Below are positions 1 through 8,600 of a stretch of 64,000 nucleotides of DNA, piece by piece. Source of the DNA: JBBQWR01 sp038210495 (lineage in GTDB: Bacteria > Planctomycetota > Planctomycetia > Pirellulales > DATAWG01); the NCBI GenBank assembly GCA_038210495.1, contig JBBQWR010000027.1:1-64000 (forward strand), written 5' to 3'. The notes beneath the pieces are model-generated. The model made no database searches, was not told the DNA's origin, and was given only the letters and a program-made list of their open reading frames with translations. The translations under genes and the position numbers were made by a program. Numbering within the stretch: the first letter of the stretch is position 1; every line of letters starts with the position of its first letter.

Positions 1-180
1 ATGATTGGGCATCACGCAATAGGCCAAGATGTCGAGAGGAAATTTGTCATGGGCCTCTTGCAGCACCCGCTCGAAGGCCTCGTAGTCCGCTTCCTTCTGA
101 AACAGCGGCAATCGGGCGACGGCTCGATTAAGCGCGTGATATACAAGACCCTTCGGGGCGCGGCGAGCAGTTCTGGGCAT
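1..180 (-). CDS. REP-associated tyrosine transposase (RAYT, Y1_Tnp), N-terminal part, cut by window edge
   Basis: On the minus strand an ATG at 180 opens a frame that stays open to base 1, giving the first 60 residues. It starts MPRTARRAPKGLVYHALNR and reaches CVMPNH at the edge. The Pro-Arg start, the YH-x4-R segment and the CVMPNH motif (the approach to the HUH metal site) are typical of Y1/RAYT transposases, single-domain enzymes that act on REP palindromes. The catalytic tyrosine would lie outside the window. The 5' end and its upstream sequence are duplicated at 245-414. REP-like palindromes GGGGACTGTCCCC occur at 41652 and 41692. Whether the full gene is intact cannot be judged here. 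Confidence 0.75.
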   Translation of the reverse strand, partial: MPRTARRAPKGLVYHALNRAVARLPLFQKEADYEAFERVLQEAHDKFPLDILAYCVMPNH

Positions 181-414
181 GGCGCCAAGCCTAGCGAGTG
201 CCCGCCCGATCGTCAAGAACGAATCGCGTCCCCTTTTTATTATCCGAAGGCCTCGTAGTCCGCTTCCTTCTGAAACAGCGGCAATCGGGCAACGGCTCGA
301 TTAAGCGCGTGATACACAAGACCCTTCGAGGCGTGGCGAGCAGTTCTGGGCATGGCGCCAAGCCTAGCGAGTGCCCACCCGATCGTCAAGAACGAATCGC
401 GTCCCCTTTTTATT
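72..414. repeat. Tandem duplication, two copies, 173-bp period
   Basis: The stretch from 72 to about 240 is repeated from 245 to 414 with about five substitutions. Each copy holds the first ~36 codons of the RAYT gene plus ~60 bp upstream, ending in GCGTCCCCTTTTTATT. A third partial occurrence of the tail (GTCCCCTTTTAATTA) follows at about 416. High identity points to recent duplication. Confidence 0.85.
245..353 (-). pseudogene. Duplicated N-terminal fragment of the RAYT transposase
   Basis: The minus-strand ATG at 353 begins MPRTARHASKGLVYHALNR, nearly identical to the start of the transposase at 180. Similarity continues for about 36 codons, to the EADYEAF segment, and then breaks where the second repeat copy begins. 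The fragment lacks the HUH motif and the catalytic tyrosine, so it cannot be a functional transposase. It is best read as a by-product of a tandem duplication. Confidence 0.75.
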
Positions 415-786
415 CGTCCCCTTTTAATTACGCCCAAGCGGCAGCCCCGGGGGCGTCAGGCGGCCGCCAAGTGGTGACTAAACGGGTTAAAGCGTGCTTA
501 GAAGCGAGCGACGAACCACATCGGGCGGCGCAAGCCGCCAGCGTCCCTAAACCCTAGCCCCACCACCCCTAGCCGCTTGTCCCACCGCTCACGAGACTAT
601 CCAAAAACAACGTCCCAGCATCTGGCTGAGGAGTAGGCGGCCGTTTTGTGAGGCGGCTCTTAACCGTTGCTTGTAAAGCATCAGCGCGGCAAGTACCATG
701 ACAGGATGCGCGAGCGGAGACGCCGACGCAGCGGTTTAATTGCCATTAAAAATTTTCCACTTGCCACCAATTTCTCGAGGCTGGCC
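415..786. other. Intergenic stretch without recognised gene
   Basis: This region separates the transposase duplication from the signal-peptide start at 787. Open frames through it have no recognisable protein character. One frame joins the next gene through a TTG at 667, but the 40 residues this adds are Arg-rich and would bury the signal peptide. I see no tRNA, terminator or repeat here. Confidence 0.5.
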
Positions 787-2268
787 ATGAGCGTTCGCAA
801 AATTACCCTGTTCGCAGCCGCGGCGCTGTTGGGCGCCAACGGTTGGATTTTAGCGGCCCGAGGAGCCGATCAGTCGGTTCCCGAGCGGCTGTATGGCGAC
901 GGCGTTCATGCGTATTTCGCCGGCGATTCGATGCGGGCGTTCAACTCGCTGACGATGGCCGCCCAGGCCGGCAGCCGCGACCCGCGGGTGTATTATTTCC
1001 GCGGCTTGGCCGAGTTGCGATTGGGCCGCGAGCCGGACGCGACGGCCGACTTCGAAAAGGGAGGCGCCCTTGAGGCCACCGACGCCAGCGGCTATTCGAT
1101 TAGCCAATCGCTCGAGCGGATCCAGGGTTCATCCCGAGCGATGCTGGAGCAGTATCGCGAAAATGCTCGCTCCATCGCCTTCCAGCAGCAAGCCAAGCAG
1201 CAGCGAGCCGTCGCCGCCGAGGCGCCCAATCGCGACTCTGGCGCCGTGCTGCTCCGGCAGGACAAGGCATTTTCTCAAAATGAATTGACTCCGCCGGCCG
1301 CAGTGCCCGCCGCTCCGATTGACTCCAAAGCCACCTCGGTCGCCAAGCCGGCCGCCGAGGGCGATCCGTTCGCGACAGGACCGGCCAAGACGGCCGACGC
1401 GACGGAAAAACCTGCCGACTCGGGCGACCCCTTCGGCGCCGATGCGGGCAAGAAACCGGCCGACGCTCCTGCTGGAAAACCTGCGATCGTCGAGAAGCCG
1501 GCTGCCGTTGACAAGCCGGCAGAAGATCCGCTCGGCGACACCAAACCCGCGGCGCCGGCCGAGACTCCGGCCACGGCTGACAAAACCATCCCCGCCAAAC
1601 CGAAAACGGGCGACGCCGACCCCTTTGGCAGCGGCGACGCGATGCCCAACGACAAACCGGCAACGACGCCTCCTAAGACCGCGCCGGCCAAGCCGGTGGA
1701 GTCCAACGATCCGTTTGGATCCGACACGACCAAGCCTGCGGACAAGACGCCCCCGGTGAAAGGCGCAACGGATACGGCGCCGATTCAAAAGCCAGCCACG
1801 ACCGACAAAACGGCTGACGCGCCGGCCAAGGCGGCCGACGCATCGGCGACTTCCATCAAGCCGACGCCAGGCGCTCTCAAAGGAATCTTCCACGCCTTTA
1901 CCGGAGCCCTCCCGGGGAACGACAAAACGGCCGTTGGCGGTCCGGTCATCAGCGGCGTTGGCAAACCGACCGTTCCCGTTAACGGTCCGGGCCCGGCAAA
2001 AGGTCCTGACGCCGACCCGTTTGGCGCCGCTCCCACGACTGACCCAGTGAAGACCACCCCCGTCGCGCCTGTGACCAAAGAGGGCTCAGCGCAAAAACCG
2101 GCCCCGAGTAATCCGTTTATCGATGAACCTTCGCCGGACAAGCCGGCGCCGCCGACCGAAAAAGGCGCCACCGACGCTAAGGCCAACGATCCGTTTGGCG
2201 TATTGAAGCCGGAGGCCGCCAAACCGGATGCCAAGGGCGCGATGGACAAAGACGCGGCGCCCAAATAA
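787..2268 (+). CDS. Secreted disordered protein with TPR-like N-terminus and repeated DPF(G) motifs
   Basis: The product is about 493 aa. The ATG at 787 is chosen because it opens a good signal peptide (MSVRKITLFAAAALLGANGW, cleavage near ARG-AD), with a purine-rich CGAGG upstream. Residues ~32-95 resemble a TPR pair (LYGDGVHAYFAGD, VYYFRGLAELRLG). From ~160 to the end the chain is Pro/Ala/Lys/Asp-rich and probably disordered. It carries DPF at about 193, 214, 278, 308, 410 and 468, plus DPL at 247 and NPF at 442, most followed by Gly. I do not know the function. An envelope scaffold or bait for a binding domain is inference only. A longer start at 667 (TTG) is less likely. Confidence 0.7.
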   Translation: MSVRKITLFAAAALLGANGWILAARGADQSVPERLYGDGVHAYFAGDSMRAFNSLTMAAQAGSRDPRVYYFRGLAELRLGREPDATADFEKGGALEATDASGYSISQSLERIQGSSRAMLEQYRENARSIAFQQQAKQQRAVAAEAPNRDSGAVLLRQDKAFSQNELTPPAAVPAAPIDSKATSVAKPAAEGDPFATGPAKTADATEKPADSGDPFGADAGKKPADAPAGKPAIVEKPAAVDKPAEDPLGDTKPAAPAETPATADKTIPAKPKTGDADPFGSGDAMPNDKPATTPPKTAPAKPVESNDPFGSDTTKPADKTPPVKGATDTAPIQKPATTDKTADAPAKAADASATSIKPTPGALKGIFHAFTGALPGNDKTAVGGPVISGVGKPTVPVNGPGPAKGPDADPFGAAPTTDPVKTTPVAPVTKEGSAQKPAPSNPFIDEPSPDKPAPPTEKGATDAKANDPFGVLKPEAAKPDAKGAMDKDAAPK

Positions 2269-2401
2269 TGAATCGACAGACATCGCTCTTAGTCGCTTCC
2301 GCGCGGCCAAGTTCCGCTCAGCCGATGGCTGGCGGCTATTGAACGGCTCGGCTCCCGCCAAAATCCCGCCCGTACCATCCCGCTCGATCGGAGGCGCTCG
2401 C

Positions 2402-5023
2402 ATGGTTAGCCCGCGCGTGCTTGCTGTTTGCTCAGCTTTGGCCTTGAAGTTTCCTTCTCGCGCCGGATTTCGGGGCGTGGTGGCGGCCGCTATCAGTTGG
2501 ATCGCCATTTCATTTTCAGCGACCATTGCCGTTGCGGCGGCGCCGACGATTGGCGCGATTTCGCTGCGCGGTTTGCAAATCGGCGCGACGACGACGATCG
2601 CCATCGACGGCGCCGATTTGGCGCCCGATCTGCAAATTGTCCTGCCGATGGCGATCGCGAAACAGGTTGTTCGGCCCGGCGCCACGCCGCAACATGCCGA
2701 ACTGGAAGTGACGCTGCCCGCCGATGTGTCGCCGGGAATGTACAACCTGCGTGTTAGCACGGCTGGCGGGCTTTCCGCGGCGATTCTCATCGGCGTCGAT
2801 TCACTCGTGCAAACGACCGTGATCCCGCGGCTGTCTTCCTTGCCCGTCGCGCTGTCGGGCGCCATCAGCGGTGGCCAAGTCGGGCAGACGACTTTCACAT
2901 TGAAGAAAGGGGAGGGGATCGCGATCGAAGTCGAGGCCCGGCGGATCGGCGGCGGCTTGGACCCGGTGTTGAACGTATTTAACGACCGACACGTGCCGCT
3001 GGCCTGGGCGGAAGCCTCGACAGCGCTTGGCGGCGATGCGCGGCTCCAGTTCACCGCCCCGGCCGACGGTCTCTACACGCTACAAATGCACGATTCGGTT
3101 TATCAGGCGGCCGGGGCGAATCAGTACCGTCTGAAGATCGGCGATTGGCAATTCGCCGATACGACCCTTCCCATGGCGATCCGCCGCGGCGCGAAGGCGA
3201 CCGTTGAATTCGCCTCGACGAACCTGCCGGCCGGTTCGAAGACGGAACTAGCGATGCCCGAGGCGGCTGACGAGCTACCGGCCAGTTTTCCAACGGGGTA
3301 TCGCGCTGCGGGATTGCGCCCTCGCGTCCTGGCCAGCGACGTCGACGAAGTCGTGAAAAAACCATCGGTGGATGGCAGCCCGCAGCAGGTTACCGCGCCG
3401 ATCGGCATCAGTGGCCGGCTGGATAAACCTCAGTCGGAAGACGTCTATCGCGTGGAGGTCGCGCCGAACGTGAAACTGCGTATCGAGGTGATGGCCTCGC
3501 GCCTCGGATCGCCGCTCGACGGCGTGCTCACGATCCGCGATGACAAGGGAAACCAGTTGGCCACTGCCGACGATCAGCCGATGACCGTCGACCCTGGACT
3601 GGATTTCACCGTGCCGGGCGGCGCGACGGCCATCTTGGTCGCCGTGAAGGACGTGGCCGGCCGCGCGGGGGCCGATTTCGTTTATCACCTGGCGATCTCG
3701 AAAACCGATCTGCCGAGCTTTTCCCTATCGCTGGCCGACGAACGTGTTTTGATTCCCGCCGGCGGCGCCGCGGTCGTCCGCGTGACGGCCAATCGATCCA
3801 ATTACGCGGGACCGATCAAAGTCAACTTTGAAGGGCTGCCACCGGGGGTCACATCGATCGGCGGTGAAATATCCGCCGGCAGTAACATGGGATTTTTACC
3901 GCTGTCCGCGGCCGGTGATGGGGCAGCGCATGGGATCGCCCGGGTGGTTGGAGTCGGCGTCGACACGGGCGCGACGATTCATCGCATCGCCGAGAGTTCG
4001 ATCGCGACGGCCGACACGGCCCGTCAACCTTGGCTCCGCGGCGAGGTGGCGATTAGCCGAATCGCGGCGCCTGGGATCGGGTTGGCTTGGTCGGGCGTAA
4101 GCGGACAGCCCGAGCTTAAGGCAGGTGGCAAGACACCCTTGGCGATCAAGCTCACGCGGGGCCCAGGCGCCGCGGGCCCGGTTCGCATTTCCTCGATTAC
4201 CACGCAAACGACGCCGAAAAAGAAAGTCAAAGTCAATAATCAAGATGTCGAGCAGGATGATCTCGATCGCACGCTGCGGCTTGAGGCTGCGCCGACAATC
4301 GCCGCCGATCAAAGTGACGCCACGCTACAGTTTTTGGTCCCCGGCGATTTGGCCCCCTCCTCGTACGACATTGTCGTCCGGGGTGAACTATTAAGCGCCG
4401 ATGGCAAGAGCGTGCTGGCGACAACGGTGACTCCCATTCTGCGGGCACGAATTATTGCGCCGCCGCCGGAGCCAAAGCCGCCGGTCGTCGCGGGGGCCGC
4501 GCAGCCGCTCAAAATTTTCGAGGACGAGGCCGATTTTGTCGGCAAGCTCAATCAGGGCGCGGGCCAAATCACGCTCGTCAGCGACGATAAATTCTCGGGC
4601 GCCGCCGCCGTCAAAGTCACGCCCGACCAGCGATTCAATCCGGCGATTCCCGGTTTGAGCGCAAAAATCCGGCAGAATCCCGGGCCAGGCGAATTTCGAT
4701 TTATGCAGTTTGCCTGGAAGAAAAAGGGGGGCGTGGCGATCTGCCTGCAACTCAGTCACGACGGCGCGTGGGGACCTGTCGGCGATCCCGCGCATAAGTT
4801 TCGTTACCACGCCGGTCCGGGGCCCGAATGCTACGGCGGCTCACTCGCGGTCGATCCCAAACTGCCCGACGGCTGGACGCTCGTCACCCGCGACCTGTTC
4901 GCCGATTTCGGCGAGTTCACGCTCACCGGCATTGCCCTATCGACTATCGACGGGGAGTACGGCCTTTTCGATCACATGTATCTTGGTCGAGCCGCGGCTG
5001 ACTTCGACGCCATGAAGAAGTAG
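2402..5023 (+). CDS. Secreted multi-domain protein with PPC/Ig-like beta domains
   Basis: From the ATG at 2402 the product is 873 aa. The start is preferred over upstream in-frame codons because it gives an N-terminus with a hydrophobic export segment (VVAAAISWIAISFSATIAVAAAP, residues ~26-48). Next comes an IPT/TIG-like segment (PTIGAISLRGLQIGATTTI). Two regions resemble bacterial pre-peptidase C-terminal (PPC) domains, at about 150-250 and 335-435, each with a FTAPADGLYTLQ-like strand pattern. The C-terminal ~170 aa resemble a carbohydrate-binding-like beta sandwich. No catalytic motif is visible. It starts 133 bp after the DPF-rich protein on the same strand and may be co-transcribed with it. 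It is probably an exported structural or binding protein; the substrate is unknown. Confidence 0.7.
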   Translation: MVSPRVLAVCSALALKFPSRAGFRGVVAAAISWIAISFSATIAVAAAPTIGAISLRGLQIGATTTIAIDGADLAPDLQIVLPMAIAKQVVRPGATPQHAELEVTLPADVSPGMYNLRVSTAGGLSAAILIGVDSLVQTTVIPRLSSLPVALSGAISGGQVGQTTFTLKKGEGIAIEVEARRIGGGLDPVLNVFNDRHVPLAWAEASTALGGDARLQFTAPADGLYTLQMHDSVYQAAGANQYRLKIGDWQFADTTLPMAIRRGAKATVEFASTNLPAGSKTELAMPEAADELPASFPTGYRAAGLRPRVLASDVDEVVKKPSVDGSPQQVTAPIGISGRLDKPQSEDVYRVEVAPNVKLRIEVMASRLGSPLDGVLTIRDDKGNQLATADDQPMTVDPGLDFTVPGGATAILVAVKDVAGRAGADFVYHLAISKTDLPSFSLSLADERVLIPAGGAAVVRVTANRSNYAGPIKVNFEGLPPGVTSIGGEISAGSNMGFLPLSAAGDGAAHGIARVVGVGVDTGATIHRIAESSIATADTARQPWLRGEVAISRIAAPGIGLAWSGVSGQPELKAGGKTPLAIKLTRGPGAAGPVRISSITTQTTPKKKVKVNNQDVEQDDLDRTLRLEAAPTIAADQSDATLQFLVPGDLAPSSYDIVVRGELLSADGKSVLATTVTPILRARIIAPPPEPKPPVVAGAAQPLKIFEDEADFVGKLNQGAGQITLVSDDKFSGAAAVKVTPDQRFNPAIPGLSAKIRQNPGPGEFRFMQFAWKKKGGVAICLQLSHDGAWGPVGDPAHKFRYHAGPGPECYGGSLAVDPKLPDGWTLVTRDLFADFGEFTLTGIALSTIDGEYGLFDHMYLGRAAADFDAMKK

Positions 5024-5029
5024 CGTTCA

Positions 5030-5150
5030 TAGCCGCGGCATCCTGCCGCGCCGTACCGTTGCATGATGGCGGTACGACGCTTATTTGGTTAATGCCGGCG
5101 CGACCCAAAATCGCTTGTATTACACCCCGCAGCAGGATGCCGCGGCAATG
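5030..5150. repeat. Dispersed inverted-repeat element, family 1 (copy 1)
   Basis: The left arm at 5030-5053 contains GCCGCGGCATCCTGCCGC. The right arm at 5127-5148 contains GCAGGATGCCGCGGC, its inverse. Each arm can also fold on itself. The element fills the gap between two convergent genes (stops at 5023 and 5163). The same arms recur at 33785, 39914, 42708 and, as a half element, at 45868. Confidence 0.85.
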
Positions 5151-5162
5151 TATTCAATATGA

Positions 5163-7367
5163 TTAACGGCACGGCTTGATCACGGTCACGCCCAGCGGCG
5201 GGACGTCGATTTGCACGCTGAAGGGGCGACCGTGGCTGCCGATCGTTTGCGAGGGAATGGCCGCGTTGCCGACGTTGCTCCCGGCGTAGTACGTCGAATC
5301 GCTGTTGAAAATTTCTTGATACCAGCCCCCTTCGGGCACGCCGAACCGGTAGTTCATCCGCGGCGCGGGCGTGAAATTGCAACAGACTAGCAAAAAGTCG
5401 TTCGGATTTTTTGCCCGCCGAATATAGCTGAGCACGCTGTCGTCGTAGTTGCGACAATCGACCCATTCGAACCCGGCGGGGTCGAAGTCCACTTCGTGCA
5501 ATGCAGGCTCGCGGCGGATAAGGCGATTCAAGTCGCCGACCATCTTCTGTATTCCCGAATGCGACTCCCACTGCAACAAATGCCACTGGAGGCTCGTCTC
5601 GTAGTTCCACTCGGTCCATTGACCGAACTCGCTGCCCATGAACAGCAGCTTTTTGCCCGGGTGCGTCCAGAGATACGAATACAGCAGCCGCAGATTGGCG
5701 AACTTCTGCCACAAATCGCCCGGCATTTGATCCAATAGCGAGCCCTTGCCGTGGACGACTTCGTCGTGCGATAGCGGCAACACGAAGTTTTCGTGGAACG
5801 CATAGATCAGGCTGAACGTCAACTCGTCGTGATGATACTTGCGGTGGATGGGATCGTGCTGCATGTAGCGGATCGTGTCGTTCATCCATCCCATGTTCCA
5901 TTTCAGGCTGAACCCCAAGCCGCCGACATAGGTCGGCCGCGACACGCTCGGCCACGAGGTCGATTCCTCGGCGATCGTCAGCGTGCCCGGATACTCTTGG
6001 TGCGTGACGACATTGAATTCCTTGACGAACGAAATAGCGGCGAGGTTCTCGCGGCCGCCGTATTCGTTGGGAATCCACTCTCCCGGTTGCCGGCTGTAAT
6101 CGAGATAGAGCATCGAAGCGACGGCGTCGACCCGCAGTCCGTCGATGTGATATTTGTCGAGCCAGAATAGGGCATTAGAGATCAAAAAATTACGGACTTC
6201 GTTTCGTCCGTAATTGAATATCTGCGTGCCCCAGTCGGGATGCTCGCCCTGCCGCGGGTCGGCATGCTCGTATAGGCAAGTGCCGTCGAAACGATATAGC
6301 CCATGAGCGTCGCGGGGAAAATGGGCCGGCACCCAATCGATGAGCACGCCGATGCCTGCTTGATGCAGCGTGTCGATCATGTGCATCAGATCCTGCGGCG
6401 AGCCGTATCGGCTCGTGGCCGCATAGTAGCCGACGGTTTGATACCCCCAACTGCCCGAAAACGGATGCTCGCTGACGGGCAGAAACTCCACATGCGTGAA
6501 GCCCATCTGCCGGCAATAATCGATCAGCATCGGGCCGATTTCAGCGTATGTCAGCCAGCGACTGGGATCATCCCAGGAGCGGCGCCAACTGCCGAGATGC
6601 ACCTCGTAGACCGACATCGGCTTGTCGAGGCCATTGAACTGGGCGCGGTCGGCCATCCAGCCGTCGTCGTTCCATTCATAATCGTTGACGTCGACGACCT
6701 TCGAGGCGGTGCGGGGCGGCACTTCGGCGCCGAATCCATAGGGATCGCATTTGTCGACTTCGTGCCCGCCATTCTTGACGCGAAATTTGTACAGCGTGCC
6801 CGCCGACAGACCAGGGATGAAAAGTTCCCAAATGCCGCTGATGTGTTTGCGCAGCGGATGCCGCCGCCCGTCCCAATTGTTGAAATCGCCGACGAGGCTG
6901 ACGGAATTGGCATTGGGCGCCCAAACGGCGAAATTCACGCCGGCAATGCCGTCGATGGTCCGCAACTGCGCGCCGAGCCGTTCGTAGCTCCGCCAATGCC
7001 GACCCTCGGAGAGCAGATGCAAGTCGTAGTCGGTCAGCAGCGGCGGGAAGGCATAGGGATCGTGCGTCGTGATGTGCTGCCCCTGTTGGTCGGCGGCTCG
7101 CAGCATGTAAGCTCCTGGGCTCGGTTTTTCAGGCATGGGACAAATGGCTTCGTACACTCCGGCCGGGTGGATTCGCCGCATCGGTCGGGAAACCGAATGC
7201 GCCGGATCGACGACCCAGGCCTGCGTGGCGCCGGGTAGCAAGGCTCGTACCGCGATCGCCCGGCGACCGCAATCTTCGACCTCGTGCGGTCCAAGAATCT
7301 CAAACGGATTCTCGTGGCGACCTTCGACCAGTGCCCCTAGTTTATCTAACGTAACGGAAGTCCGCAC
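5163..7367 (-). CDS. glgB: 1,4-alpha-glucan branching enzyme GlgB
   Basis: GH13 branching enzyme that makes alpha-1,6 branches in glycogen in the cytoplasm. The start is taken as GTG at 7367 because AAGGAG lies 8 nt upstream (7381-7376); an ATG at 7424 would add 19 residues but has no ribosome site. From the GTG the protein is 734 aa, usual for the family. An N1-type domain occupies ~15-110. A CBM48 follows (GVNFAVWAPNANSVSLVG from 143). The catalytic barrel shows DWVPAHF at 344-350, LRVDAV with nucleophile Asp414, TIAEES with the acid/base Glu at ~467, and LPLSHDEVVHGKGS. All catalytic residues are present. No other glycogen gene is in the window. It ends against the family-1 repeat. Confidence 0.96.
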   Translation of the reverse strand: MRTSVTLDKLGALVEGRHENPFEILGPHEVEDCGRRAIAVRALLPGATQAWVVDPAHSVSRPMRRIHPAGVYEAICPMPEKPSPGAYMLRAADQQGQHITTHDPYAFPPLLTDYDLHLLSEGRHWRSYERLGAQLRTIDGIAGVNFAVWAPNANSVSLVGDFNNWDGRRHPLRKHISGIWELFIPGLSAGTLYKFRVKNGGHEVDKCDPYGFGAEVPPRTASKVVDVNDYEWNDDGWMADRAQFNGLDKPMSVYEVHLGSWRRSWDDPSRWLTYAEIGPMLIDYCRQMGFTHVEFLPVSEHPFSGSWGYQTVGYYAATSRYGSPQDLMHMIDTLHQAGIGVLIDWVPAHFPRDAHGLYRFDGTCLYEHADPRQGEHPDWGTQIFNYGRNEVRNFLISNALFWLDKYHIDGLRVDAVASMLYLDYSRQPGEWIPNEYGGRENLAAISFVKEFNVVTHQEYPGTLTIAEESTSWPSVSRPTYVGGLGFSLKWNMGWMNDTIRYMQHDPIHRKYHHDELTFSLIYAFHENFVLPLSHDEVVHGKGSLLDQMPGDLWQKFANLRLLYSYLWTHPGKKLLFMGSEFGQWTEWNYETSLQWHLLQWESHSGIQKMVGDLNRLIRREPALHEVDFDPAGFEWVDCRNYDDSVLSYIRRAKNPNDFLLVCCNFTPAPRMNYRFGVPEGGWYQEIFNSDSTYYAGSNVGNAAIPSQTIGSHGRPFSVQIDVPPLGVTVIKPCR

Positions 7368-7529
7368 GGGCAAAGCTCCTTCTTTTTCTCGTCTAACACG
7401 ACTCCAGGCGTCGTGATATTCCATCGGGATTTGTGATTCGGCTAGGACTGACTTGACTGTGCCGAGAGCGATTGGAGTATTGCGATCCCGTAGAGACTCG
7501 TGAGGCGCTCAACGCGCTGATCGCGGCGC

Positions 7530-8321
7530 TCAATCGAGCCAAGGGGCTCGCACGAGCGGCGCCGCCAGTTGTCGGAATTTTATCCATGCTGCCGAAAGCC
7601 AATCGCTTATTTTTCGTCGCAATCGAAGAGAGTTAAGACGGCCGCCGCGAGGTTGGAAACGCCAGACGATCGCGGGGTGGGAACTTATTCGTCGGGCGCC
7701 ATTGCTGGATCGTTCAGCAGGGCCGCCCATGTGTTGGCTAAAAGAAACATTGCTGGGCGAGCCAGCCGTGGCGCCCGGAACGGTTGTGACAGTCGAGTGT
7801 GTTGGCGCTGGATCGGCCGGTTGAGGCTGCGCCGCGTCAGGCCGATGGCCTGACCGACGCGGGGCGACCAGTGGCGTCGCGACCATTCGCGTCCGTTCGG
7901 GAGAAGACGATGAGTGCTCGTCGTCAATCCGCCACTGACGGCACTCGACATTGTGGATTTCGAGCGCCCGATCGATGCGCTGCCAGAGGTCCCGATTTTT
8001 GACGGGGGCCATCGCTCCGTGGTGCTCCCACTGCCAGTCGTTTTCTCGCCAATCGTTGAGGCCGTTGGCGATTCCGCGAGCGACATAACGGCTCGGCGTG
8101 AGCAGCGTGACGCGCGACGGCTGTTCCAGGGCTTCGAGGCCGCGGACGACGGCCAACAGTTCGAGCCGCTCGCCGCGTATTTGCGGCTCGCTATCGGCGA
8201 CCTCGATTTTCGAGGCGCCGCCGATCGCTTCGAGCACGAAACGCCACTCGCCGGACTGGCCCGCCGTAGCGGCCGGCTCGGAGGCCGAGAAGAGCAGAAA
8301 ATGCGGCGCGGGCACGCTCAT
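7530..8321 (-). CDS. RNase H-like fold protein lacking the catalytic carboxylates
   Basis: The product is about 263 aa from the ATG at 8321; the frame is open to 8465, but the extra 48 residues look unrelated to a domain. Residues ~5-131 follow an RNase HI pattern: GEWRFVLEAIGG strand pair, ERLELLAVVRGLEAL (Glu equivalent to E48), VTLLTPSRYVARGI, a WRENDWQW handle and PVKNRDLWQRID. RNase HI normally has Asp in the first strand, but here it reads FLLFSASEP. The usual TDSxYV reads TPSRYV, and the terminal GHxGxxxNExxD segment is missing. The last ~125 aa are Arg/Pro/Ser-rich. Active RNase H is therefore unlikely; a binding role or decay is possible. It lies 162 bp upstream of glgB on the same strand. 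Confidence 0.6.
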   Translation of the reverse strand: MSVPAPHFLLFSASEPAATAGQSGEWRFVLEAIGGASKIEVADSEPQIRGERLELLAVVRGLEALEQPSRVTLLTPSRYVARGIANGLNDWRENDWQWEHHGAMAPVKNRDLWQRIDRALEIHNVECRQWRIDDEHSSSSPERTRMVATPLVAPRRSGHRPDAAQPQPADPAPTHSTVTTVPGATAGSPSNVSFSQHMGGPAERSSNGARRISSHPAIVWRFQPRGGRLNSLRLRRKISDWLSAAWIKFRQLAAPLVRAPWLD

Positions 8322-8600
8322 CGCAAGGACCGAGAATTGGGCGGGGAGGAAAACGAACGTCAAACGCGCTCCGCCATTCGGGGCGGGCGGCGTCCTTGCC
8401 CATGCGCTCGTGTGGGTGGTCAATTCGTGCGGTTCAGGCGCCGCCGAGTGACCCACCGTTTTCACTCATCGACAAGGCCGCCGTAGCTTCACTACCTTAA
8501 CCGCGACGTTCGGCGCTGTTCGTCGATCCCGGCGCGCGGTAAATTCGGCGAGTGACGAATATGCGATGCGCTCGAACGGCGATCCTACGGAATCCGGACA

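Noticed and set aside
1129..1893. Long open frame on the minus strand inside the DPF-rich gene
   Set aside because: Arg/Gly-rich shadow of a GC-rich, Pro/Ala/Lys coding frame; the plus strand has the signal peptide and motif repeats.
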